Shown piece after piece: positions 1 to 9,828 of a DNA stretch of 9,828 bases (positions within the stretch are counted from its first letter, which is position 1; each line of letters starts with the position of its first letter). Made by a program: the position numbers and the translations under genes. Source of the stretch: Planctomycetota bacterium (lineage in GTDB: Bacteria > Planctomycetota > PLA2 > JAEUHO01); contig JACKGW010000025.1 in NCBI GenBank assembly GCA_020631815.1, forward strand, positions 1 to 9,828, given 5' to 3'. Under the pieces are notes generated by a model. That model was not told the DNA's origin. It ran no database searches and worked only from the letters and a program-made list of their open reading frames with translations.

Positions 1-1
1 G

Positions 2-852
<851 letters not shown>

Positions 853-856
<4 letters not shown>

Positions 857-869
857 AAGGTCCTTTCAA
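853..869. promoter_or_regulatory. Upstream activator site 1, palindrome TTGAAAGG-T-CCTTTCAA
   Basis: This is a perfect 17-bp palindrome with 8-bp arms around a central T at 861. It overlaps the last codons and stop of the activator gene. It shares the core TTGAAA-N5-TTTCAA with a second copy 22 bp downstream and lies about 129 bp upstream of the predicted start of transcription, where enhancer sites of NtrC-type proteins usually lie. The palindrome is seen directly. Binding by the adjacent activator is inferred. Confidence 0.75.
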
Positions 870-873
870 CGCT

Positions 874-892
874 GTTGAAACGGGCTTTCAAC
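874..892. promoter_or_regulatory. Upstream activator site 2, palindrome GTTGAAA-N5-TTTCAAC
   Basis: This palindrome has perfect 7-bp arms around the spacer CGGGC, centred on 883. It has the same core and spacer length as site 1. The centre-to-centre distance of 22 bp is about two helical turns, so two activator dimers would sit on the same face of the DNA. It lies about 107 bp upstream of the predicted transcription start. Confidence 0.75.
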
Positions 893-923
893 GCCGGCGT
901 CCGGCCGCTCCGGTGCCTCGGTG

Positions 924-936
924 TAATCTCTTGAAC
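924..936 (-). promoter_or_regulatory. Possible IHF site
   Basis: Read on the minus strand, this segment has TCAA-N4-TTA, matching the core of the IHF consensus WATCAANNNNTTR at seven of nine specified positions; the first two positions do not match. It lies between the activator sites and the sigma-54 promoter (about -66 to -54), where IHF commonly bends DNA at such promoters. It is one of the few AT-rich patches here. The motif is short and degenerate, so the call is weak. Confidence 0.3.
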
Positions 937-963
937 AGCAGGCGCTTGCATCCCATGGGCGGG

Positions 964-978
964 TGGCACGCCAGATGC
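964..978 (+). promoter_or_regulatory. Sigma-54 (-24/-12) promoter
   Basis: The sequence TGGCACG-N4-ATGC matches the sigma-54 consensus TGGCACG-N4-TTGC at every specified base except the first T of the -12 element. The invariant GG (965-966) and GC (977-978) have the correct spacing. Transcription should start near 990-991, giving a leader of about 38 nt before the ATG at 1029. The upstream palindromes and the flanking gene for a sigma-54 activator make a chance match unlikely. Confidence 0.85.
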
Positions 979-993
979 GGGGATCTCGTTGGA

Positions 994-1010
994 CCCGGCG
1001 TGATGCCGGG
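994..1010 (+). other. Leader hairpin upstream of first operon gene
   Basis: CCCGGC (994-999) and GCCGGG (1005-1010) form a perfect 6-bp GC stem with a 5-nt loop, GTGAT. It begins a few bases after the predicted transcription start and ends 5 nt before the Shine-Dalgarno region. It could stabilise the 5' end of the mRNA or affect initiation. No U-tract follows, so it is not an intrinsic terminator. Confidence 0.4.
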
Positions 1011-1015
1011 ACTCG

Positions 1016-1023
1016 AAAGGAGA
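1016..1023 (+). promoter_or_regulatory. Ribosome binding site AAAGGAGA that fixes the start at 1029
   Basis: AAAGGAG lies 6 nt before the ATG at 1029. It favours this start over an in-frame GTG at 963, which lies inside the sigma-54 promoter and upstream of the predicted transcription start. The ATG also puts a signal peptide at the N-terminus. Confidence 0.85.
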
Positions 1024-1028
1024 CCCCC

Positions 1029-1538
1029 ATGCGACGGAAGCATCCCCTCACCTTGCTCGGACTGGCCGCCGTCGCCGTGGCGCTGCTCACGGCGATCCCC
1101 GTGATCGCGGGCGAGGCCGACACGCAGCCCATGCACGACGGCCAGATGCACCAGGGCCACATGCAGCACGGCCAGATGCAGTCCGGGCAGATGCAGAAGG
1201 GCGCCATGCCCCAAGCCACCCTGTCCCCGGCGACCATGATGAAGGTCTACACCGCCGACAGCCTCTACACCTGTCCCATGCACCCCGCGGTGATCAGCGC
1301 CGACGCCAAGCAGGACTGCCCGATCTGCGGCATGCACCTGAAGGCCATGACCGCCGAGCAGCGCAAGGCGCTCGAGTCCACGGAGCTCGTGGGCTGCCCG
1401 ATGGACCCGATCGTGATGCCCCTGGCCAAAGACCAGGCTCCGTGTCCCGTCTGCGGAATGAAGCTCTCGCCCATCCCGGTGCCGACCAAGCAGGCGGACG
1501 CCGGACCGGCCGCTGGCGGTGAGCCCGAGGGCCGCTGA
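1029..1538 (+). CDS. Exported Met/His-rich protein with two heavy-metal-binding (HMBD) modules
   Basis: The product is a 169-residue exported protein that probably binds Cu(I)/Ag(I) in the periplasm. Residues 1-27 look like a Sec signal peptide: an RRK start, a hydrophobic core, and likely cleavage after VIA. Residues 35-60 form a Met/His/Gln array with a Met at exactly every fifth position (35, 40, 45, 50, 55, 60). Two HMBD-type modules follow. One runs from Y80 with YTCPMHP and CPICGMHL (C82, M84, H85, C97, C100, M102). The other starts at C123 with CPMDP and CPVCGMKL (C139, C142, M144); its His is replaced by Asp. The tail is short and rich in Pro, Gly and Ala. It is the first gene after the sigma-54 promoter, and its TGA overlaps the next ATG by one base. 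By position it may do the job of a CusF or SilE-like metal buffer, but it resembles neither over its length. I do not recognise a named gene. Confidence 0.85.
   Translation: MRRKHPLTLLGLAAVAVALLTAIPVIAGEADTQPMHDGQMHQGHMQHGQMQSGQMQKGAMPQATLSPATMMKVYTADSLYTCPMHPAVISADAKQDCPICGMHLKAMTAEQRKALESTELVGCPMDPIVMPLAKDQAPCPVCGMKLSPIPVPTKQADAGPAAGGEPEGR
1131..1208 (+). repeat. 15-bp tandem repeat coding for a Met pentapeptide array
   Basis: Five 15-bp units plus a final ATG encode a degenerate pentapeptide M-[HQ]-x-G-[QHA]. The ATG and the GGC/GGG Gly codons recur in phase. The repeat preserves the Met and Gly positions while the other positions vary among His, Gln, Ser, Lys and Asp, as expected for a metal-binding segment that grew by duplication. 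Confidence 0.8.
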
Positions 1539-1927
1539 TGGTCCTGCCCGTCGTGATGGGGGCGCTCGTCGCCCTGCTCATCGTGGGCGCGGCGGTTCGC
1601 GCCTCCGGGCGCCGCGAGCAGACCGTGCTGGCCACGGCCGACGGCGGCGTGCAGCGCGTGCGCATCCGCGTCGAACGCGGCTACGACCCCGAGGTCATCA
1701 CCCTGCGGGCGGGGCTGCCTGCCGTGCTGGAGTTCCAGCGTGAGGAGGAGGACCCCTGCTCGGAGCGCGTGATCCTCGACGGCTTCGGCCGCAACGTCTT
1801 CCTGCCGGCCTTCCGGACCACCGCGGTGGAGATCCAGCCGAACAGGACCGGCACCTTCGACTTCGCCTGCGGCATGGGCATGCTCAAGGGCCGCATCGTG
1901 GTCCAGGGCGCCGACGGGGAGGGCTAG
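1538..1927 (+). CDS. Small membrane-anchored cupredoxin-like protein
   Basis: The product has 129 residues. Residues 2-20 form a hydrophobic N-terminal helix, either an anchor or an uncleaved signal, followed by RRE. The rest is beta-rich and fits the cupredoxin-like fold found near copper ATPases and Cus systems: the segment VRIRVERGYDPEVITLRAG, then DPC (C74), a strand ending NVFLPAF, and a C-terminal FACGMGMLKG loop. That loop supplies C111, M113 and M115. With C74 these make a plausible all-sulfur Cu(I) site. The protein contains no histidine, so a classical type-1 blue copper centre with two His ligands is not possible. The ATG overlaps the preceding stop codon (TGATG), with GAGGG (1527-1531) as a modest ribosome binding site. 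It probably faces the periplasm and helps deliver or hold copper for the pump. Fold assignment is by motif only. Confidence 0.75.
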   Translation: MVLPVVMGALVALLIVGAAVRASGRREQTVLATADGGVQRVRIRVERGYDPEVITLRAGLPAVLEFQREEEDPCSERVILDGFGRNVFLPAFRTTAVEIQPNRTGTFDFACGMGMLKGRIVVQGADGEG

Positions 1928-1930
1928 GGG

Positions 1931-3223
1931 ATGGACAGGCTCAAGCGCGGCCGCTGGGCCGCTGCGGCACTGCTGCTCGGATTCGCCGCGTCGCCAGTCC
2001 CGGCGCAGCCGGCGCTGCCCGAGGCGCCGGCCCTGGACGACTACGTCGCCTTCGCCCAGGCCAGCAGCCCCGAGCTGGCCGCCGCGGATGCGCGCCTGAC
2101 CGCCGCCCGCGAGGCCGCCGACGGCGCGGGCGCGCTGCCCGATCCCGTCCTCAGCTACGGCTACTTCTTCACGCCGGTGGAGACGCGCGTCGGCCCCCAG
2201 CGCGACCGCCTCGGCCTGCGCCAGTCCCTGCCCTGGTTCGGGACCCTGGGACTGCGCAGCGAGGCCGCCGCGGCGGGCGCCGAGGTCGCCGCGGCGCAGC
2301 GTGAGGGCGTGCGACGCGGGATCGTCCGCGCGGTGACGGGCGCCTACGTCGAGCTCGCCTACCTGCACCGGGCGATCCAGGTGACGGAGGAGAACGTCGC
2401 GCTGCTGGAACGCCTCGAGGGCGTCGTGCGCTCGCGCTACCGCACCGGCGCCGCGGACTATGCCGCGCTGATCCGCGTGCAAGTGGAGGCCGGCAAGTTG
2501 CAGGATCGACTTCGCGGACTCGACGACCGCCGCCGCCCGCTGACCGCCGCGCTCAACGCCAGCCTCGGCCGCCCCGCCGACGCGCCGCTGCCCTGGCCCG
2601 AGGACCTGCCCGCGGCCGCGCTCACGCTGGACGAGGACGGCCTGCGCCAGCGGCTGCGCGCCGGGCATCCCGAGCTGCTCGCCGCCGCCGCCGAGGTGGA
2701 TCGCCAGCGGGCGGACGAGGCGCTGGCCGGCAAGGCCGGCTGGCCGTCGATCACGCTCAGCGTGGAGCGCATCCGCACGGATCCCGCGCTGATGCCCGAC
2801 GTGGACGGCAGCGGCAAGGACCCGGTGGTGGGAGGCATCGCCCTCAGCCTGCCGCTGTGGCGGGGGAAGGTCGCCGCGGAGCGCCGCGCGGCCGCGGCGA
2901 AGCGGCTGGCCGCGGAGGCGTCGGGCGCCGATCGCCTCAACCAGCTGAACGCCCGCCTCGAGCGCGCGCTCTACGACCTGCGCGACGCGGGGCGGAAGAT
3001 CGAACTCTACGACGGCGAGCTCATCCCCCAGGCGGAGCAGTCGCTGGCGGCGACGGAGGAGTCCTTCCGCGCCGGCGGCGCGGGCTTCGACGGCCTGGTG
3101 GACGCCGAGCGCGTGCTGCTCGAGTTCCGTCTCAACCTCGAGCGCGCGCGCGCGGACCGCGCCCTCGCGCTCGCCGACGTCACCTTGCTCACAGGGGTAG
3201 AGGTGGCAAGGAGCCAGCCATGA
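1931..3223 (+). CDS. cusC: Outer-membrane efflux channel, TolC/CusC family
   Basis: The product is a 430-residue outer-membrane factor that forms the exit duct of a tripartite efflux pump. A signal peptide covers about residues 1-25, with cleavage likely at VPA before Q26. There is no lipobox cysteine, so unlike E. coli CusC it is probably not a lipoprotein. The mature protein shows the duplicated Ala/Leu/Arg-rich helical pattern of the OEP family. The first half includes ASPELAAADARLTAAREA, DPVLSYGYFF and LRQSLPWFGTLGLRSEAA. The second half includes GHPELLAAAAEVDRQRADE, GGIALSLPLWRGK and a final FDGLVDAERVLLEFRLNLERA. The start has a strong purine-rich site (GGGGAGGG, 1916-1923) and lies 3 nt after the previous stop. 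Its TGA overlaps the ATG of the adaptor gene by four bases, suggesting translational coupling. The family is secure; the choice of CusC over CzcC rests on the CusA-type partner. Confidence 0.9.
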   Translation: MDRLKRGRWAAAALLLGFAASPVPAQPALPEAPALDDYVAFAQASSPELAAADARLTAAREAADGAGALPDPVLSYGYFFTPVETRVGPQRDRLGLRQSLPWFGTLGLRSEAAAAGAEVAAAQREGVRRGIVRAVTGAYVELAYLHRAIQVTEENVALLERLEGVVRSRYRTGAADYAALIRVQVEAGKLQDRLRGLDDRRRPLTAALNASLGRPADAPLPWPEDLPAAALTLDEDGLRQRLRAGHPELLAAAAEVDRQRADEALAGKAGWPSITLSVERIRTDPALMPDVDGSGKDPVVGGIALSLPLWRGKVAAERRAAAAKRLAAEASGADRLNQLNARLERALYDLRDAGRKIELYDGELIPQAEQSLAATEESFRAGGAGFDGLVDAERVLLEFRLNLERARADRALALADVTLLTGVEVARSQP

Positions 3224-5120
3224 CCCAGCGCCCGCTCATTCCTCGACTCACGCGCGGCCAGTGGCTGGCGCTGCTCGCGATGCTCGTTCTCGCCGCGGCC
3301 CTCGGCGCGCTGCTGCGCGGCGGCGGGTCCAGCGTTCACACCCAGGGCCAGACGGCCGTGGCCGACGCGGAGACCTGGTACACCTGCTCCATGCACCCCC
3401 AGATACGCCAGCGCGGGCCCGGCAAGTGTCCGATCTGCGGCATGGATCTGATTCCCGTGGGCGGCGGTGAGGACGACAGCCTCGGCCCCCGCGAGCTCAA
3501 GCTTTCGCCCCGCGCCGAGAAGCTCGCCGAGGTCGCCACCGCGCCGGTGGAGCGACGCTTCGCCGCGCGCACGCTGCGCCTGGTGGGGCACGTCGAGTAC
3601 GACGAGACGCGCATCCGCCGCATCTCCGCCTGGGTGCCGGGGCGGCTGGACCGTCTCTACGTGGACTACACGGGCATTCGCGTGGAGAAGGGCGACCACC
3701 TGGTGGACCTCTACAGCCCGTCGCTGATCGCCGCGCAGGAGGAGCTGCTGCAGGCGCTGGCCGCCGCGCGGGTGGAGCAGCCCGCCGAGATGCGGCGCCG
3801 CGCGGAGGAGACGGCGCGCGCCGCGCGGGACAAGCTGGCCCTGCTGGGCCTCGGCGACGCGCAGATCTCGGCCCTGGAGAAGCGACAGGCGGTCGACGAC
3901 CACATCACCATCCTCGCGCCGGTGGGCGGCATCGTGATCCACAAGAACGCGGTGGAGGGCAGCTACGTCGACACGGGCTCGCCGATCTACACCATCGCGG
4001 ACCTGTCGCAGGTCTGGGTGAACCTGCAGGCCTACGAGGCCGACCTGCCCTGGCTGCGCTACGGCGAGCCGGTGGACTTCGAGACCGAGGCGCACCCGGG
4101 CGAGGTCTTTCGCGGGCGGATCATCTTCGTCGATCCGGTGCTGGACGAGGCCACGCGCACCGTGCGGCTGCGCGTGAACGTCGACAATCCCGACGGCCGG
4201 CTGAAGCCGGGGATGTACGTCCACGGGCGGGTGCAGGCGCAGCTCACCGCGTCGGGGCGCATCTACGACGCGGACCTCCTGGGCAAGTGGATCAGTCCGA
4301 TGCACCCCGAGGTGATCAAGGACGGCCCCGGCACCTGCGATGTCTGCGGCATGCCCCTGGTGCCGGTGGAGTCGCTGGGCTACGTGGGCGAAGCGTCCGC
4401 GGCCGCGAAGCCGCCGCTGGTGATCCCGGCGACGGCGCCGCTGCTCACCGGCCGGCGTGCGGTGGTCTACGTCGCCGACCCGGATCGGCCCGGCGTCTAC
4501 GCGGGACGCGAGGTGGTGCTGGGGCCGCGCGCAGGCGACGACTACGTGGTGGAGTCCGGGCTCGCCGAGGGTGAGCGCGTGGTGGTCCGCGGAAACTTCA
4601 AGATCGACAGCGCGCTGCAGATCCTTGCCAAGCCGAGCATGATGAGCGCGCCGACGCCCCCGGCGACACGGCTGCAGCAGCAGCTCGAGCCGGTCTATCG
4701 CAGCTACCTCGACGTTCAGGCCGCGCTCAGCCACGATGACGGTCCGCGCGCCACGGCGGCGGCGGGCCGTCTGAGCGCCGGGCTCGACGGCGTGGACATG
4801 GCGTCGCTGGAGCCCGACGTCCACGGCGCCTGGATGGCCCTGCTCGCCCCCCTGCGCGCGGCGGCGACGCGCATGGCCGACGCCGGCGACATCGCCGCCG
4901 AGCGCGCCGCACTGCCCGAGCTGACCGCGGCCACGCTGGCCGTCGCGAAGCGCTTCGGGCGGGCGCACGGGCAGCTTTTCGTCTACCACTGCCCCATGGC
5001 CTTCGACAACACGGGGGCCGACTGGCTGCAGGAGAAGAAGGGCACCGAGAACCCGTACTTCGGCGCGAGCATGTTCACCTGCGGCACGCTGGAGGCGACG
5101 CTGGGCGGCGAGGTCACGCC

Positions 5121-5124
<4 letters not shown>
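3220..5124 (+). CDS. cusB: Periplasmic adaptor (membrane fusion protein) of CusB type with two HMBD modules and DUF3347
   Basis: The product is a 634-residue adaptor linking the inner-membrane pump to the outer-membrane channel. The start is the ATG at 3220, with AAGGAG (3208-3213) 6 nt upstream and ATGA overlap with the channel gene; the frame is open further upstream but only as a shadow. Residues 15-32 are a membrane anchor. HMBD module 1 (53-80) has WYTCSMHP and CPICGMDL. The adaptor body follows, with RISAWVPGRLDRLYVDYTG, an alpha-helical hairpin, the lipoyl segment ILAPVGGIVIHKNAVEGSYV, and a beta-barrel with DEATRTVRLRVNVDN. A second HMBD-like module (357-383) is set after the barrel: SPMHP and CDVCGMPLVPV, with the first Cys replaced by Ser. 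Residues from about 489 to the end are a DUF3347 domain with HCPMAF (H590, C591, M593), GADWLQ, NPYFG and M618/C621. This is larger than E. coli CusB (about 400 residues) because of the extra metal-binding modules. It probably collects Cu(I)/Ag(I) for CusA. Confidence 0.93.
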
Positions 5125-8876
<3,752 letters not shown>

Positions 8877-8891
<15 letters not shown>

Positions 8892-8914
8892 TCGAGGAGG
8901 GCGGCGAGGTCGTG
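8877..8914. terminator. Inverted repeat over the convergent stop codons (possible two-way terminator)
   Basis: GACCTCGCC (8880-8888) and GGCGAGGTC (8903-8911) are a perfect 9-bp inverted repeat with a 14-nt loop. Wobble pairs and one C-G pair can extend the stem to 12 bp (8877-8914). It spans the stop codons of both convergent genes. No T-tract follows on either strand, so termination without help is doubtful. An alternative short hairpin is CCTCG/CGAGG (8883-8887 with 8893-8897). Confidence 0.4.
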
Positions 8915-9268
8915 ACCGAGGAATTCCGACGCGCCGTCGACGGAGGAGAAGACCTGCACGGCGTAGCTCTCGCCCACGCCCTGGCGGTAGAGCATCGAGA
9001 ATGCGGTGGACTTGGGATCCGTCACCAGCAGCGCCCACTTGCCCCGCTTGAAGGCGCCCTCGGCGGCGAACTGGGCGAGCGCGCGGACTTCCTCCGCCAC
9101 CAGCTGGCTGACCGCCTGCCGCATGTCGACGACACCGTTCATGCTCGGCCGGTAGGCGGGGTCGTCCCGCATGCCCTCGAAGAAGCCAAGGACGTCCTGC
9201 GCGGACACCCCTTCGTTGAAGTGCGCGACCACCAGGTTCAGTGCGCTGTGGATCGTGTAGCGGACCAT
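8888..9268 (-). CDS. STAS/SpoIIAA-like protein, function unknown
   Basis: The product is a 126-residue soluble protein with no signal peptide or membrane segment. It starts MVRYTIHSALNLVVAHFNEG, continues with VSAQDVLGFFEGMRDDPAYRP, and has NGVVDMRQAV, VAEEVRALAQFA, WALLVTDPKSTAFSMLYRQ and a C-terminal SVDGASEFLG. The alternating strand-helix order, with a central VVDMR strand, fits the SpoIIAA-like/STAS-like family of small proteins in environmental bacteria, which have no settled role. The start at 9268 is chosen because GAGGTG lies 6 nt upstream and the family-like strand begins there. The frame stays open to 9373, but the added residues look like non-coding sequence. It converges on the pump gene and its TAG shares the CTAG at 8888-8891. 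Nothing links it to metal resistance except adjacency. Family assignment is by overall pattern and is moderate. Confidence 0.8.
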
Positions 9269-9274
9269 CACTGA

Positions 9275-9280
9275 CACCTC
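9275..9280 (-). promoter_or_regulatory. Ribosome binding site GAGGTG that fixes the start at 9268
   Basis: On the minus strand, GAGGTG precedes the ATG at 9268 with a 6-nt spacer. No comparable site was seen ahead of the more upstream in-frame start at 9373, so the shorter protein is preferred. Confidence 0.7.
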
Positions 9281-9297
9281 GTCACATGGGGATTCCA

Positions 9298-9326
9298 ACT
9301 CTAGCGGTGGCCGAGGCGGCCAGCAA
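9298..9326 (-). promoter_or_regulatory. Possible sigma-70-type promoter for the STAS-like gene
   Basis: On the minus strand, TTGCTG (9326-9321) and TAGAGT (9303-9298) are separated by 17 bp. They match the -35 and -10 consensus at three and four of six positions. Transcription would start near 9291, giving a leader of about 22 nt that includes the ribosome binding site. The spacing is ideal but the match is modest in GC-rich DNA. Confidence 0.3.
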
Positions 9327-9373
9327 GTGAATCCCGTTGACCGGCGGCCGTGCGTCGGAATCCGCGGATTCAC
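9327..9373. repeat. Clustered GAATCC/GGATTC inverted repeats in the intergenic gap
   Basis: A perfect 14-bp palindrome, GAATCCGCGGATTC, occupies 9358-9371. In addition, GTGAATCC (9327-9334) is an inverted match to GGATTCAC (9366-9373), and another GGATTCC lies at 9290-9296. The cluster lies just upstream of the possible promoter of the STAS-like gene and just after the stop of the unrecognised gene. It may be an operator or a processed hairpin. No T-tract is present. Confidence 0.35.
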
Positions 9374-9388
9374 AGCATCTTTACAGGG

Positions 9389-9828
9389 TTACTCGGCGCC
9401 CGCGGGCAGGGGGGCGAGCAGGAGCTGGCCGGCGATCTCCTGGCCCCGCGCGTCGCTGCCCTCCTGGCGCCAGGACAGCTGCTCGATCAGCAGCGTCGCG
9501 CGCCAGCCGTCGCGCGCGGCGTCCAGCCGCAGCGCTGCCCCGGGCACCTGCCGCCCCTCGAGTTCCCCCGTCCGGTCCAGCGAGTCGCGCAGCGCGGCGA
9601 CGTCGAAGGCGAGGCGCTCCCGTCCCTCGATCTCGAGGCGGAGCAGATCCCCGTCCAGGGTGAGCCGTCCCGGCCGCCCGTCCACGCTGAAGGTCGCGGG
9701 GTTGTCGTCGCCGAACACGTGGACGCTCACGCAGCGGGCATAGCCGGCGACGTCCACCGCCTCGCCGCCGCGCTCCCGCGTGACGAAGCGCGCCACGGTG
9801 TCGCCGCGGGGATGACGCCAGTCGGCGC
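9389..9828 (-). CDS. Unrecognised protein, C-terminal part (5' end outside window)
   Basis: The minus-strand frame is open from the right edge to a TAA at 9389-9391, giving 145 complete codons before the stop, the last of them encoding E. Upstream of an in-frame GTG at 9796 the frame still reads plausible protein (DWRHPRGDTVARFVTRERG), so the true start is probably off the window. The visible part alternates short strands and turns: CVSVHVFGDDN, ATFSVDGRPG, RLTLDGDLLRLEIEG and GWRATLLIEQLSWRQEG. It has no obvious membrane segment and no catalytic motif that I recognise. The codon pattern is as GC-rich at third positions as in the neighbours, which supports real coding. It is on the same strand as the STAS-like gene, 120 bp upstream of it; co-transcription is possible but not shown. 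No function is proposed. Confidence 0.65.
   Translation of the reverse strand, partial: ADWRHPRGDTVARFVTRERGGEAVDVAGYARCVSVHVFGDDNPATFSVDGRPGRLTLDGDLLRLEIEGRERLAFDVAALRDSLDRTGELEGRQVPGAALRLDAARDGWRATLLIEQLSWRQEGSDARGQEIAGQLLLAPLPAGAE

Noticed and set aside
941..950. CTTGCA as an alternative sigma-54 -12 element
   Set aside because: No GG lies at the required distance upstream; the positions hold CA.
963..1028. Upstream GTG start for the Met-rich protein
   Set aside because: It lies inside the sigma-54 promoter and before the predicted transcription start, has no ribosome binding site, and would bury the signal peptide.
2857..3219. Longer N-terminus for the adaptor protein
   Set aside because: The extension overlaps the outer-membrane channel gene out of frame and is Arg/Ala/Pro-rich. 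The ATG at 3220 has a strong AAGGAG and begins a normal membrane anchor.
3007..4989. Minus-strand open frame of 660 codons opposite the adaptor gene
   Set aside because: Its composition is the same Arg/His/Gln-rich shadow type, with no motifs. The plus strand encodes a recognisable CusB-type adaptor.
9269..9373. Longer N-terminus for the STAS-like protein
   Set aside because: The extra 35 residues are Pro/Arg-rich and unlike a STAS strand, and the ATG at 9268 has GAGGTG at the right distance.
9327..9743. Plus-strand open frames over the right edge
   Set aside because: They are Ser/Arg/Ala-rich shadows without ribosome binding sites. The minus-strand frame has more protein-like sequence.

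Overview
This is a very GC-rich stretch of bacterial DNA. Its core is a copper/silver-type heavy-metal efflux operon of the CusCBA class (HME-RND), read left to right. The sequence does not identify the organism. A sigma-54 activator, a -24/-12 promoter, and an outer-membrane/periplasm/inner-membrane efflux trio point to a Gram-negative-type bacterium. The GC content and enlarged RND pump would fit Myxococcota or other Deltaproteobacteria-like lineages, Gemmatimonadota, or similar environmental groups, but this is a guess.

Region 1 (1-856) is the 3' part of an NtrC-family sigma-54 activator: AAA+ domain with GAFTGA loop, then a Fis-type helix-turn-helix. Its N-terminal sensing or receiver part lies outside the window. 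Region 2 (853-1028) is a compact control region. It holds two copies of the palindrome TTGAAA-N5-TTTCAA with centres 22 bp apart, a possible IHF site, a near-consensus sigma-54 promoter (TGGCACG-N4-ATGC), a small leader hairpin and a strong Shine-Dalgarno sequence. The simplest reading is that the activator binds the palindromes and switches on the downstream operon through sigma-54.

Region 3 (1029-8891) is a five-gene operon with junctions that overlap or nearly touch. Its genes encode: an exported protein with a strict Met-every-five-residues array and two heavy-metal-binding (HMBD) modules; a small anchored cupredoxin-like protein with no histidine; a CusC-type outer-membrane factor; a CusB-type adaptor with two HMBD modules and a C-terminal DUF3347 domain; and a 1256-residue CusA-type pump. 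The pump keeps the CusA methionine triad but carries several insertions. The first two proteins and the HMBD/DUF3347 modules probably capture Cu(I)/Ag(I) in the periplasm and pass it to the pump. No CusF-like chaperone or P-type ATPase is visible here.

Region 4 (8888-9828, minus strand) is unrelated in function. It has a 126-residue STAS/SpoIIAA-like protein whose stop codon shares a CTAG with the pump's stop codon, a 120-bp gap rich in GAATCC/GGATTC motifs, and the C-terminal part of an unrecognised protein running off the right edge.
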